Positions 35,490 through 44,965 of a stretch of DNA of 64,000 nucleotides are shown here, one piece after another. Source of the DNA: Bacillota bacterium (GTDB taxonomy: Bacteria > Bacillota > Clostridia > Acetivibrionales > DTU013); assembly GCA_023435305.1 (NCBI GenBank), contig JAEYRV010000042.1, positions 1-64,000 of the forward strand, in the 5' to 3' direction. Every line of letters starts with the position of its first letter. Position 1 is the stretch's first letter. The notes below the pieces were generated by a model, which saw nothing but the letters and a program-made list of their open reading frames with translations, had not been told where the DNA came from and ran no database searches. The position numbers and the translations under genes were made by a program.

Positions 35490-36353
35490 TCAGATCAAGG
35501 CCTCGATCTCTGCTATAATTTTTCTCAGCGCTTCTGCCGCTATAGCAAACTGTTTTGGTCCGCCGTCCTCCATCTTGTTCACATGTGAACGAGGCTCCAG
35601 CTCGGCATAGCCGACGAAATCCCAGAGGTGAGGCTCTATGGAAAGGAAGCCCTCGAAACCGCTGTCATATAATGCTTTGAGTATTTCCTTCACTTTTCCG
35701 TCGCCATAGCCGGCCGGTACGACATGATGATCTGAGTAAACAGCATCCTTGATATGCATATATTTGATATGGTCCTTCAATAATCCATAGGCTTCGGGGT
35801 ACGTCTTTATGTCACACTGCACGAAATTGGCCGGATCAAAAATTGCGCCTGTGCATCTGCTGTCCATCGTTTCCAACAGATCGAGGCACCTTTCGGGTGT
35901 ATCTCCATAGATGTCCTTTTCGTTTTCATGAAGGAGTGTGATCCCGGTTCCCGCTGCAGCTTGTACAAACTGTGAGAATCTGTCCATGACCTGGCTGCGG
36001 TAATCGGCCGGATCTCCGCCCATGGGAGGATAAAAGCTGAAAAGTCTGATATACCCGGTCTCAAGTATTTTTGCCAGCTCCAGTGTATGCCTGAAGAGCT
36101 CGAGATGAGGTGCAAAATCATCCTCTATTCCGATCTTTCCAAATGGCGAACCGATCGCTGATATGCGAAAACCCCTTGCCTCAAGCTGTTTCTTGATGTC
36201 CGTGGCTTCCCCGGAGGAACATTGCACGATGTTTTTTCCGTTGACTCCCCGCATCTCGATAAATTTGATATCATTCTGTTCAAGGACGTCCATTTGTGTA
36301 GTCAAATTTGGAGAAATTTCATCACCGAACGCGGATAGAATAAAACTGCTCAT
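35490..36353 (-). CDS. sugar phosphate isomerase/epimerase (xylose isomerase-like TIM barrel)
   Basis: A 287-residue AP-endonuclease-2/xylose isomerase-like barrel. Likely metal ligands are in HENEKDIYGD, AIFDPANF, YMHIKDA and LSIEPHLW. It is first in the operon with two Gfo/Idh/MocA dehydrogenases, a common set for catabolism of inositols or unusual sugars through keto intermediates. No transporter or regulator is adjacent. Confidence 0.88.
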   Translation of the reverse strand: MSSFILSAFGDEISPNLTTQMDVLEQNDIKFIEMRGVNGKNIVQCSSGEATDIKKQLEARGFRISAIGSPFGKIGIEDDFAPHLELFRHTLELAKILETGYIRLFSFYPPMGGDPADYRSQVMDRFSQFVQAAAGTGITLLHENEKDIYGDTPERCLDLLETMDSRCTGAIFDPANFVQCDIKTYPEAYGLLKDHIKYMHIKDAVYSDHHVVPAGYGDGKVKEILKALYDSGFEGFLSIEPHLWDFVGYAELEPRSHVNKMEDGGPKQFAIAAEALRKIIAEIEALI

Positions 36354-36431
36354 AAGTTCGACACCCCCGTGACCTTAGTAAAATAGATGCTTTCCAGTTT
36401 CTATTTTATATTATGCATACAAAAAAGCAAT

Positions 36432-36468
36432 GTAAAAATTAAAGGACATATGAGAATATCATACGTCC
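36432..36468 (-). terminator. VanW gene terminator
   Basis: The minus strand shows GGAC-TATGA pairing with TCATA-GTCC around a short loop (36444-36468), then TTTAATTTTTAC. It lies just past the VanW stop codon. Confidence 0.6.
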
Positions 36469-36492
36469 CTTGTCAATTGCTGTTCTATTATA

Positions 36493-38358
36493 TCACGACA
36501 GACCGGCTGCATCAGGATCTGCGGGCACATCAGGTGTTTCAGGCCCTTCCGGCAAAACGGGCACTTCCGGTGTCACCGGTGTGGTCTGAGTATTCTGTTC
36601 AGGCTTCGGATCATTTGCTTCCGGGGTGGTCGGGGTACTTGGGGTACTTGGGGTGTCTGCTGTGGTCGTAGTATCGGGTTTTGCGGGTGTTGCCGGAGCA
36701 ACTGGTGCAGCTGGAGTATTTTTCTTTCTCATCGCCTCTGCGAGACCCGGTGTTGTTGTACCGTCAGGATTCAGTATCCCCACCTGTATTTCCTCGGTGC
36801 AGGGCTTGTAACGGCTTGTGTGGATCTTTGCGTGTGATACTACGGTATCTCCTGATTTTACTGTTTTATATGTCTCGACTACGAAGCCGTCGGTGCCGTA
36901 CTGATATTTTTTTGTGGTACCTGCAGGCATCGTGGGATCATCGACATATTTGATGTCGTGGGGGGTCTGGCTCAAAACCTTGTTGCTTATATGGACTGTC
37001 TTGTCGGGTGTAGTATTAGTACCTTTAAATACCACATGCACGTTTTTGTTATCAAGCCATGCCTCGATCTTTAATGGCCACTGTGTTGAATTGATGAAGC
37101 GGAAGTCCGTACCTCCGTAATATGCGGTAGCGTCCTGTCCTAAAGGTACATAAGTGACTATAAAGGAGTGGTTCTTCCTCTCGTTCACCGTCATGTCAGA
37201 CAGGAGAACGGCATTGTAGAGTGTGCTGACCGCCTGGCATATACCGCCGCCGATGCCGTCCTCGACCCTGCCGTTTATATATACATGAGCTTCCTTGTAG
37301 CCGGTCTGCTCATTTCGTCTGCCGACAATATCATTGAATGAAAACTCTTCACCGGGAAGCAATGTGGTGCCGTTGAACTTGCCCACAGCCAGGCCTATAT
37401 TATGTGCTCTGTTTTTTTCATTCTGGGTAGCTGTCTCAAACTTGGTGCTTACATTGGCCAATTCATCCCTGAACAGCATCGATACAGCTGCCTCGGTGGT
37501 AACGGCCGGATTCTCAAGTTCTACCGGAAGCTCGCGATCGGTATCGCTGGTTTTGTTATGCTCTTCAACTATTTGTTCAAGAGCGGTCTTATTTATCTTT
37601 CTTCCAACTATGTGAGGCACGACCTTCAGCGTGCCGTCTTCCATCTTGAAGTATGCATCTGACGGTTCGCTGACAAGCTGGGCAAATATTTCATCAGCAT
37701 CAAAAGGCGTGGGATTTGTTATAGTGACCTCGGGTTCGACCAGGCCGCCCTTGTTGTTTTTTATCATACCCATTACAAGCGCTTTTACATCTTCCTTGCT
37801 TACACTTTCGCCATGCCTGCCGGATCTGATGACAACGTGCTTATCGTTGATGACAAGAGCGCCTTCTTTTACTTCCTCGAATGCTTCCGTACAAAATCTG
37901 TTTACAAAGTCGTCTATCTTTCCCTCATCATAGCTTTGAGGCATCTTGATCACTGTTCCGCTGATACCCGCCTGTGCAATGTCGTATAATCTTTTGAACA
38001 CATTGCCTGTACGGCCGACCGAATATGCAGCTTCTACGGCTGCGTCAGTGTCGTAATCCACCCCGAGTTCCGGGTAGGAAACTCTCACTTCTGCCAATGG
38101 GGACTTGAGTGTTATTTTGAGTTCCATTGCAGGCACAGTATATTTTGCCTCCAGAAATTGAAGCATATCGTGTCTGCCCATACCTGAAACATCGAGTATT
38201 CCGACATATACACCCTTATAGACTGCAGTGCTTTGCAGCAGTATATATGAGAAAACGGATGCCGAAACAAGCATGACGGCTATAAATATGAGTAGTGCAA
38301 CGACTATTATTCTTTTCCTGCTGTGTTTGGTAATACTGGGCTGTACCACAGGCTCCAT
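36493..38358 (-). CDS. VanW family surface protein with putative peptidoglycan-binding domain
   Basis: A 621-residue protein with a transmembrane anchor at about 17-40, two putative peptidoglycan-binding (PG_binding_4-like) domains, and a VanW domain (FNGTTLLPGEEFSFNDIVGRRN, GGGICQAVSTLYNAVLLSD). The last 80 residues form a Pro/Thr-rich low-complexity tail (repeats like PSTPSTPTTPE), expected to extend through the cell wall. VanW function is unknown. It is divergent from the NUDIX gene. Confidence 0.9.
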   Translation of the reverse strand: MEPVVQPSITKHSRKRIIVVALLIFIAVMLVSASVFSYILLQSTAVYKGVYVGILDVSGMGRHDMLQFLEAKYTVPAMELKITLKSPLAEVRVSYPELGVDYDTDAAVEAAYSVGRTGNVFKRLYDIAQAGISGTVIKMPQSYDEGKIDDFVNRFCTEAFEEVKEGALVINDKHVVIRSGRHGESVSKEDVKALVMGMIKNNKGGLVEPEVTITNPTPFDADEIFAQLVSEPSDAYFKMEDGTLKVVPHIVGRKINKTALEQIVEEHNKTSDTDRELPVELENPAVTTEAAVSMLFRDELANVSTKFETATQNEKNRAHNIGLAVGKFNGTTLLPGEEFSFNDIVGRRNEQTGYKEAHVYINGRVEDGIGGGICQAVSTLYNAVLLSDMTVNERKNHSFIVTYVPLGQDATAYYGGTDFRFINSTQWPLKIEAWLDNKNVHVVFKGTNTTPDKTVHISNKVLSQTPHDIKYVDDPTMPAGTTKKYQYGTDGFVVETYKTVKSGDTVVSHAKIHTSRYKPCTEEIQVGILNPDGTTTPGLAEAMRKKNTPAAPVAPATPAKPDTTTTADTPSTPSTPTTPEANDPKPEQNTQTTPVTPEVPVLPEGPETPDVPADPDAAGLS

Positions 38359-38590
38359 TGATTCAACACCCCGGAATAATTAATTTTACTGGCTTTTATA
38401 CATATTTGACTGTTTAATTATCGCAATTGTTTCCCTAAAACACAATACATAAACAAAAAAATATATTAAATTTTGGTTACTGTAAATTCAAATTATCAAT
38501 ACAATAGTAGAAATGAGCACTAAAATGTATTAATATTAAGGAAAAGAGACATTACTCGCATCAGGCAATTATTTGAAGGGGTTATATCCG

Positions 38591-39181
38591 ATGAATGTAT
38601 TTAACGAGGCAGAGTTTAACAATATATGCAGAAAGCTTGGCAGTGACGGAATTATTAAGGATGTGACCGTGCGCTATACTACGCCGGGCTACTTTAACAG
38701 AATAAGGAATGTAGTACAGCGGGACAGAAGAGGAGAGGTCGTTTTTTGCGTGATCAGGCCTGATGGCAGCATTATAACCGCCACCTGCAGTGAGTATCCC
38801 GAAAACATATACAGGATACCGACGGGGGGCATCGGCCACGAAGAGGACATACTTGATGCCATATTCCGGGAAGTCAAGGAGGAGCTTGGCCTGGAGGTCA
38901 GGATAAGCTCCTTTGCGGGGGTAATAAGAATTCGGTTTGAATACAATGATGATTATGTAATGTTTTATTCGTACATTTTTATCCTCGATGAGATCGGCGG
39001 CAGACTCCTGGAGGATGCAAGCGACGATGAGATCAGCTGCACCAGAGAGGTCGACCTGTCGGGGCTTGAGAGTATCGCCGCAGATCTGGATTCCATAAAG
39101 GGGAAATGGCATGATTGGGGCAAGTTCAGATACATAACCACAAGTGCTGTTTTGAGATATTTGCGGGATATGAGTATATAA
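38591..39181 (+). CDS. NUDIX hydrolase
   Basis: A 196-residue protein with a full NUDIX box starting at GGIGHEEDILDAIFREVKEE and ending LGL (G-x5-E-x7-REVxEELGL). The substrate is unknown. The ATG at 38591 is chosen because GAAGGGG lies nine bases upstream; a TTG six codons earlier is less likely. Confidence 0.88.
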   Translation: MNVFNEAEFNNICRKLGSDGIIKDVTVRYTTPGYFNRIRNVVQRDRRGEVVFCVIRPDGSIITATCSEYPENIYRIPTGGIGHEEDILDAIFREVKEELGLEVRISSFAGVIRIRFEYNDDYVMFYSYIFILDEIGGRLLEDASDDEISCTREVDLSGLESIAADLDSIKGKWHDWGKFRYITTSAVLRYLRDMSI

Positions 39182-39241
39182 GCACACAATTGCGCCTATA
39201 ATTATAGTATACAAGGAATATACTGTAAGAGGGTGCAAATA

Positions 39242-39517
39242 ATGGATGCTGGATTAGTAAAGACCAAAGCAGGTAAAGCAAACCGTTCGATTTTTGCCGG
39301 AACAAAGCCCAACAGGGGCCTGACTGCCGAAGAGCTGCTGATAATCGAGGCGGCGCAGGAAGCCAGAAACGAATGGGTGGATGCCAATATCGATTTCAAC
39401 TATGCAGATGACGATCTGCTCGTAGATTATCACATCTACAGGCTTAAGGCCTGTGAGGCCAGATATACCTACTTCCTAAAGCTGGCCAAGGAAAAGGGAC
39501 TGACCCAAAGCCTGTGA
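39242..39517 (+). CDS. yaaL: YaaL/DUF2508 family protein
   Basis: A 91-residue protein with the DUF2508 core EWVDANIDFNYADDDLLVDY followed by IYRLKACEARYTYFLKLAKEKG. In Bacillus yaaL lies between recR and bofA; here it also precedes bofA but recR is absent. AAGAGGGTG precedes the ATG. Confidence 0.83.
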   Translation: MDAGLVKTKAGKANRSIFAGTKPNRGLTAEELLIIEAAQEARNEWVDANIDFNYADDDLLVDYHIYRLKACEARYTYFLKLAKEKGLTQSL

Positions 39518-39669
39518 ATCTGTTGTCATAATTATTTCAATGTACAAGTATAATAGAACAAGACTGCTGGTGCACTCTTGCTGCATGCTGAGTGAAAGAA
39601 ATACGAAGGCAGACCTGACAGTATCGCATCAGTTTATTTTATCAGATACGCCGGGTCTGGTGTGATGTT

Positions 39670-39936
39670 ATGGTTGATGTTGGAGTTGTTCTGGCATATG
39701 CCGCAGGTATAATACTATTACTTGTTTTTGGCAGACTGTTTCTTGCTCCGGTTAAGGTCATCCTGAAGCTGGCGCTGAATTCACTGTTGGGGGCGGCAGC
39801 CATTCTGCTTGCCAATTGGGCGGGCAGTATTATTGGATTTCATATGGCTCTGAACATATATACTGCATTCATTGTCGGAACACTGGGCATACCCGGATTC
39901 ATACTTCTTTCTATTCTCAAGCTTATGTTCAAATAA
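39670..39936 (+). CDS. bofA: BofA-family sigma-K processing inhibitor
   Basis: An 88-residue membrane protein with three hydrophobic segments, ending in the family tail NIYTAFIVGTLGIPGFILLSILK. In Bacillus, BofA with SpoIVFA holds the SpoIVFB protease inactive until late sporulation. The ribosome site is weak. Confidence 0.85.
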   Translation: MVDVGVVLAYAAGIILLLVFGRLFLAPVKVILKLALNSLLGAAAILLANWAGSIIGFHMALNIYTAFIVGTLGIPGFILLSILKLMFK

Positions 39937-40246
39937 ATGATGACACTTCTCGATAATTTATTTGACTTCATATTATAACGAAACACTTCACAAATTCCTA
40001 TTTCAATGATAGAATAATATCAGATGTGGGGATTAATATTGTATACAATATACATTTGGTCCCGAATCAGAAACTGATAAAACCCCCTGATTATCTTGGA
40101 CTGTAAGCTTTTATAGATTGATCAGTACATATAACACGGCAATGGCCGGAGGTTTTGTACAACAAAACTTTCTTCTGAATCAATGTATTATAAGAAATCT
40201 GCAGTAATCAGAGAACTCAAAGGGGAAAAATAAAGGGGAGATTAGA
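39937..40246 (+). promoter_or_regulatory. PFOR promoter and leader with operator-like palindrome
   Basis: This 310-bp gene-free region has a promoter candidate TTCACA (39987-39992), 17-bp spacer, and extended -10 TGATAGAAT (hexamer 40010-40015). About 20 bp downstream of the expected start lies a perfect 16-bp palindrome ATATTGTATACAATAT (40036-40051), of the TTGTATACAA type. A repressor bound there could block transcription. No terminator-antiterminator structure was recognised in the rest of the leader. Confidence 0.5.
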
Positions 40247-43200
40247 ATGGGAAAGAACATGAAAACAATGGACGGAAATACCGCTGCGGCTCACATTGCA
40301 TATGCATTTACCGATGTAGCAGGTATTTACCCTATCACTCCGTCATCCGTTATGGCAGAGCATGTTGATGAATGGTCCGCCAACGGAAGGAAAAATATTT
40401 TCGGACAGGAAGTCAGGGTCGTAGAAATGCAGTCGGAAGCAGGCGCTGCAGGAACTGTACACGGATCTCTTACCGCGGGAGCACTGACCACCACTTTTAC
40501 AGCATCCCAGGGTCTGCTGCTCATGATACCGAATCTTTACAAAATAGCAGGAGAACTGCTGCCGGGCGTATTCCACGTGAGCGCCAGGGCGCTGGCCAGC
40601 CATGCGCTGTCCATTTTCGGTGATCATTCGGACGTTATGGCATGCCGCCAGACCGGCGCAGCATTGCTTGCAGAAGGCAGCGTACAGGAGGTTATGGACC
40701 TGGCAGCTGTTGCTCACCTCAGCGCAATAAAGGGAAGAGTTCCCTTCATCAATTTCTTTGATGGCTTCAGAACCTCCCATGAACTGCAGAAGATAGATGT
40801 AATCGAATATGATGAGCTTTCAAAGCTTATTGATTACGATGCAGTCAAGAAGTTCAGGAAAAGCTCACTGAACCCGGAACGTCCTGCAGTAAGAGGTACC
40901 GCTCAGAACCCGGACATATTCTTCCAGGCACGCGAGGCTTCCAATGTCTACTACGATGCACTGCCGGCAATAGTTGAAGAATACATGAACAAAATAAATG
41001 AGCTTACAGGCAAGAATTATGGACTCTTCAATTATTATGGCGCTCCGGATGCGGACAGGGTAATAATTGCAATGGGATCTGTCACCGAGACGATTGATGA
41101 GACCATAGATTATCTGATGGCATCAGGACAAAAAGTCGGTGTTGTCAAAGTACATCTTTACAGGCCTTTCTCAGTCGAACACCTGCTGAAGGTCATACCT
41201 GAGTCCGCCACTAAGATAGCTGTTCTTGACAGGACAAAGGAACCCGGATCACTGGGAGAGCCATTGTATCAGGATGTTTGCACCGCGCTTCTGGAAAGCG
41301 GCAAGCTGCGCACTATTGTTGCAGGCCGTTACGGACTGGGTTCAAAAGACACTACTCCTGCTCAGATCGTAGCTGTGTATGACAATCTCAAGCTGGAAAA
41401 TCCAAAGAACCACTTTACAATAGGCATAGTTGATGATGTGACAAAGCTTTCACTTCCTGTCACAGAAGAGATCGACACTGCTGGCGAAGGAACTGTAAGC
41501 TGCAAATTCTGGGGCCTTGGCTCTGATGGTACAGTTGGTGCGAACAAAAACTCCATCAAGATCATCGGCGACCATACTGATATGTATGCTCAGGCATACT
41601 TCTCATACGACTCCAAGAAGTCCGGCGGCGTAACGATCTCGCATCTGAGATTCGGAAAGAAGCCGATCCGCTCGACCTACCTCATCAATAAGGCGGACTT
41701 CGTGGCCTGCCACAATCCGTCCTATATCGGCAAATATGACATGGTCAGCGATCTGAAGGACAACGGCGTATTCCTGCTCAACTGCAGCTGGACTCCCGAA
41801 GAACTGAACGAGAAGCTGCCTGCTGACATGAAACGCTTTATAGCAAAACACAATATCAAGATGTACATGATCGATGGTGTTTCCATAGGCAAAGAGATCG
41901 GACTGGGCAACAGGATCAACATGATAATGCAGTCCGCCTTCTTCAAGCTGGCCAATATAATTCCTCAGGAAGATGCTGTCAAATATATGAAGGACGCTAT
42001 TCTCAAGACATACGGCAAGAAGGGCGAGAAGATCGTCAACATGAATTATCTTGCAGTCGACAAGGGAATAGAAGCTCTGCATAAGGTAGAAGTACCGGCA
42101 AATTGGGGCACTGCAGTTGATGAAGCTGCAGCAGCAAAGGACGTGCCCGCATTTATCAGCGACATCCTCGATCCAATGAACAGACAGATGGGCGACAAGC
42201 TCCCTGTAAGCGCATTCGTCGGCAAGGAAGACGGCACTTTCCCATGTGGTACCTCCAGATATGAAAAGAGGGGAATAGCTGTTGATGTACCGCAATGGCA
42301 GATCAACAACTGTATACAGTGCAACCAGTGCGCATATGTGTGTCCTCATGCCGCTATCAGGCCCTTCCTCCTCGATGAGAACGAAGTTAAAAATGCTCCT
42401 GAAGGCTTTGAGACAAAGAAGGCTATCGGAAAAGGCCTCGAAGGACTTAACTTCAGGATCCAGGTATCAGTACTTGACTGTGCCGGCTGCGGAAGCTGTG
42501 CAAATGTCTGTCCTTCAAAGGAAAAGTCACTGATCATGAAGCCTTTGGAAACTCAGTATGAGCAGGCAAAGAATTGGGAATATGCTTCGACAATAGAGCC
42601 TAAGAATCCTATGGGAACCGGCTCAGTAAAGGGCAGCCAGTTCCAGGAACCGCTGCTTGAGTTCTCCGGCGCATGCGCAGGCTGTGGCGAGACTCCTTAT
42701 GCAAAGCTTATGACCCAGCTGTTCGGAGACAGAATGATGATCGCAAATGCGACAGGCTGCTCCTCTATTTGGGGAGGAAGCGCTCCGTCAATGCCATATT
42801 GTGCAAACAAGAAGGGCTTTGGACCGTCATGGGCAAACTCATTGTTTGAAGACAATGCTGAATTCGGATACGGCATGTATCTGGCAGTGAAGCAGCTCAG
42901 AGACAAGATTGCCGACAACTGCAGCAAGCTCCTGGAAAAGGCTGTACCTGAAGATGTAAAAGCTGCTATTGGAAGCTGGCTCGAAAATATGGATGACGGT
43001 GAAGGCTCCAGGAAAGCATCCGCCGACCTGAAGGCAGCGTTGGAAGGCTTTAAGGCAAAAGCAGATGCTGATGCAAAGGTATTTGTAGACGACATACTGG
43101 AGAACAGCGAATTCCTTATAAAGAAATCCCAGTGGATCCTCGGCGGTGACGGTTGGGCATATGATATAGGCTTCGGCGGTCTGGACCATGTTCTGGCATC

Positions 43201-43771
43201 CAATGAAGATATCAATATCCTCGTATTTGATACCGAAGTTTACTCAAATACAGGCGGACAGTCTTCGAAGTCAACTCCTACAGGCGCTGTTGCACAGTTT
43301 GCAGCATCCGGTAAGAAGACAAAGAAGAAGGATCTTGGTATGATCGCTATGTCATACGGCTATGTATACGTAGCACAGGTGGCACAGGGTGCAAACCAGA
43401 ATCAGCTCCTGAAGGCAATGCTGGAAGCTGAGCAGTACAAGGGACCTTCACTTATCATCGCATATGCTCCGTGCATAAACCATGGACTCAAGCTCGGTAT
43501 GGGACAGTCCCAGCTCGAGGAAAAGAATGCGGTAGAAGCAGGCTACTGGCACCTTTACAGGTATAACCCGATGCTCAAGGAAGAGGGCAAGAATCCGTTC
43601 GTACTCGATTCCAAAGAGCCGACAGCTTCTTATAAGGACTTCATAATGAACGAAGTAAGGTATTCGTCACTGACAAGGACGTTCCCTGAAAAAGCAGAGG
43701 TGTTGTTCGCAGAGGCTGAAAAGGATGCAAAGGAACGCTATGAGAACTACAAAAGGCTTGCTAACGGTTAA
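40247..43771 (+). CDS. nifJ: pyruvate:ferredoxin (flavodoxin) oxidoreductase
   Basis: This single-chain PFOR converts pyruvate and CoA to acetyl-CoA and CO2, reducing ferredoxin. The 1174-residue protein has domains I-III, two [4Fe-4S] ferredoxin motifs (CIQCNQCAYVCPHAAIRPF and CAGCGSCANVCPSKE), the proximal cluster/TPP domain (CAGCGETPYAKL) and the TPP motif GDGWAYDIGFGGLDH with EVYSNTGGQ. It implies anaerobic metabolism. GGGGAG precedes the ATG. Confidence 0.97.
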   Translation: MGKNMKTMDGNTAAAHIAYAFTDVAGIYPITPSSVMAEHVDEWSANGRKNIFGQEVRVVEMQSEAGAAGTVHGSLTAGALTTTFTASQGLLLMIPNLYKIAGELLPGVFHVSARALASHALSIFGDHSDVMACRQTGAALLAEGSVQEVMDLAAVAHLSAIKGRVPFINFFDGFRTSHELQKIDVIEYDELSKLIDYDAVKKFRKSSLNPERPAVRGTAQNPDIFFQAREASNVYYDALPAIVEEYMNKINELTGKNYGLFNYYGAPDADRVIIAMGSVTETIDETIDYLMASGQKVGVVKVHLYRPFSVEHLLKVIPESATKIAVLDRTKEPGSLGEPLYQDVCTALLESGKLRTIVAGRYGLGSKDTTPAQIVAVYDNLKLENPKNHFTIGIVDDVTKLSLPVTEEIDTAGEGTVSCKFWGLGSDGTVGANKNSIKIIGDHTDMYAQAYFSYDSKKSGGVTISHLRFGKKPIRSTYLINKADFVACHNPSYIGKYDMVSDLKDNGVFLLNCSWTPEELNEKLPADMKRFIAKHNIKMYMIDGVSIGKEIGLGNRINMIMQSAFFKLANIIPQEDAVKYMKDAILKTYGKKGEKIVNMNYLAVDKGIEALHKVEVPANWGTAVDEAAAAKDVPAFISDILDPMNRQMGDKLPVSAFVGKEDGTFPCGTSRYEKRGIAVDVPQWQINNCIQCNQCAYVCPHAAIRPFLLDENEVKNAPEGFETKKAIGKGLEGLNFRIQVSVLDCAGCGSCANVCPSKEKSLIMKPLETQYEQAKNWEYASTIEPKNPMGTGSVKGSQFQEPLLEFSGACAGCGETPYAKLMTQLFGDRMMIANATGCSSIWGGSAPSMPYCANKKGFGPSWANSLFEDNAEFGYGMYLAVKQLRDKIADNCSKLLEKAVPEDVKAAIGSWLENMDDGEGSRKASADLKAALEGFKAKADADAKVFVDDILENSEFLIKKSQWILGGDGWAYDIGFGGLDHVLASNEDINILVFDTEVYSNTGGQSSKSTPTGAVAQFAASGKKTKKKDLGMIAMSYGYVYVAQVAQGANQNQLLKAMLEAEQYKGPSLIIAYAPCINHGLKLGMGQSQLEEKNAVEAGYWHLYRYNPMLKEEGKNPFVLDSKEPTASYKDFIMNEVRYSSLTRTFPEKAEVLFAEAEKDAKERYENYKRLANG

Positions 43772-43797
43772 TTAGCAGCGAATCTGTGTGATACTTT

Positions 43798-43839
43798 CCG
43801 GCGGATGGTCATAACTGACTGTCCGTCGGTTTTGTTTTT
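43798..43839 (+). terminator. PFOR terminator
   Basis: A 13-bp stem including G-U pairs (43798-43810 with 43817-43829) followed by TTTTGTTTTT, 27 bp after the stop codon. Confidence 0.8.
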
Positions 43840-43916
43840 CAGCGTTTCTTCTATAAAGGCCTCCGGGGGCATATAATTTATTGTTTCGCGCAGCAGATAT
43901 GACCGGAGGAATTGCC

Positions 43917-44906
43917 ATGCAGGGATTAGAAAGAGAAATAGAAAGCAATTACAGACTGGCTGTCAGCAATATGTTTGCCTATAAGGACGCATTCATTATC
44001 GTGACATCCAAAGGGCGTAAGACAGTCAGAAGGATACCGTTTTCATACGAGCGGTTGAAATTTGTACATGGCGCCAAAGAACACCTTGCGGCAAACGGGT
44101 TTCCATGTATAGATTCCTATATCCCGACGATTTCAGGCGATCCTGGTTTCTGCCATAATAACAGTCTTTATGCGTTAACAGACTTCATAGAGGGCCGTGA
44201 AAGCAGCTTTGACAGCGATGCTGATCTGGCAATGGCAGCTGCCGCGCTGGCTGAGCTGCATAATGCTTCAGCCGGGTATGTCGCCCCTGATGACTGTAAA
44301 GTGCAGAATGAATTAGGCAAGCTGCCTGTGTATTTTTCGAAGCGCCTGGACGATATCAGGAAGCTGCGCAAACAGGCGAAAAAGGGGAGGAGCCGGTTTG
44401 ACCAGCTTTTTATCCAATATGCCGACCATTTCATCAGCACTGGAGAAACAGCATCTAAAGAGCTTGCTGACTCAGCCTATGAGAAATTGGTCACGAGAGC
44501 GCAGGAAGAAAAATCATTTTGTCACCATGACTATACTCATCACAATATTCTGATGGATGGGGGACAAGTGACGATCATTAACTTCGATTACTGTTGTTAT
44601 GAATTGGGAGTGTACGATGTAGCAAATCTAATCAGGCGCAAAATGCGAAAGTGTGACTGGGACATTTCAAAAACCGGACTAATAATTCAGTCCTACAGCA
44701 GTGTGGCACCTCTGAGCAGAGAAGAGCTGGAGGTCATGAAAATAATCCTTCAGTTTCCGCAGAAGCTATGGCGCGTTGTAAACCGATATTATAACAGCAG
44801 GCGAAGCTGGTCGGAGAAGAGCTACGTGAGCAGACTCATGGAAGTGATTGACGAAATAGAGCCGTTTGATGCATTTATCAAAATGTATGAAAGAGCGTAC
44901 TTATAA
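43917..44906 (+). CDS. CotS-family spore coat protein (kinase-like fold)
   Basis: A 329-residue protein of the CotS/aminoglycoside-phosphotransferase-like family, linked to spore coats in Firmicutes. The catalytic loop resembles kinases (CHHDYTHHNILMDGG), but the metal-binding motif reads IINFDYCCYELG, with Asn where active kinases have Asp, so activity is doubtful. GGAGG before the ATG at 43917 fixes the start; the frame is open 12 codons earlier. Confidence 0.83.
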   Translation: MQGLEREIESNYRLAVSNMFAYKDAFIIVTSKGRKTVRRIPFSYERLKFVHGAKEHLAANGFPCIDSYIPTISGDPGFCHNNSLYALTDFIEGRESSFDSDADLAMAAAALAELHNASAGYVAPDDCKVQNELGKLPVYFSKRLDDIRKLRKQAKKGRSRFDQLFIQYADHFISTGETASKELADSAYEKLVTRAQEEKSFCHHDYTHHNILMDGGQVTIINFDYCCYELGVYDVANLIRRKMRKCDWDISKTGLIIQSYSSVAPLSREELEVMKIILQFPQKLWRVVNRYYNSRRSWSEKSYVSRLMEVIDEIEPFDAFIKMYERAYL

Positions 44907-44916
44907 CGAGATAGTA

Positions 44917-44951
44917 CCGCCTGGAAAGTCAGGCGGGAGATACCTCCCGCC
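44917..44951. terminator. overlapping convergent hairpins
   Basis: CCGCCTG/CAGGCGG (44917-44923 with 44930-44936) and GGCGGGAG/CTCCCGCC (44932-44939 with 44944-44951) share bases and are mutually exclusive. They lie between two convergent genes and probably end both, though no long T run is present. Confidence 0.5.
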
Positions 44952-44965
44952 CTGCTTGCACTTTA

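Noticed and set aside
36626..36811. Small Gly/Val-rich frame on the plus strand
   Set aside because: It is the antisense reading of the Pro/Thr-rich tail of the VanW protein.
22446..38358. Whole accessory region as a prophage or integrative element
   Set aside because: No integrase, recombinase, capsid or conjugation gene is present, and no attachment-site duplication of the tRNA-Ser 3' ends was found.
38591..39181. Frame on the opposite strand of the NUDIX gene (218 codons)
   Set aside because: The NUDIX box is complete on the plus strand and has a well-placed ribosome site; the opposite frame has no motif.
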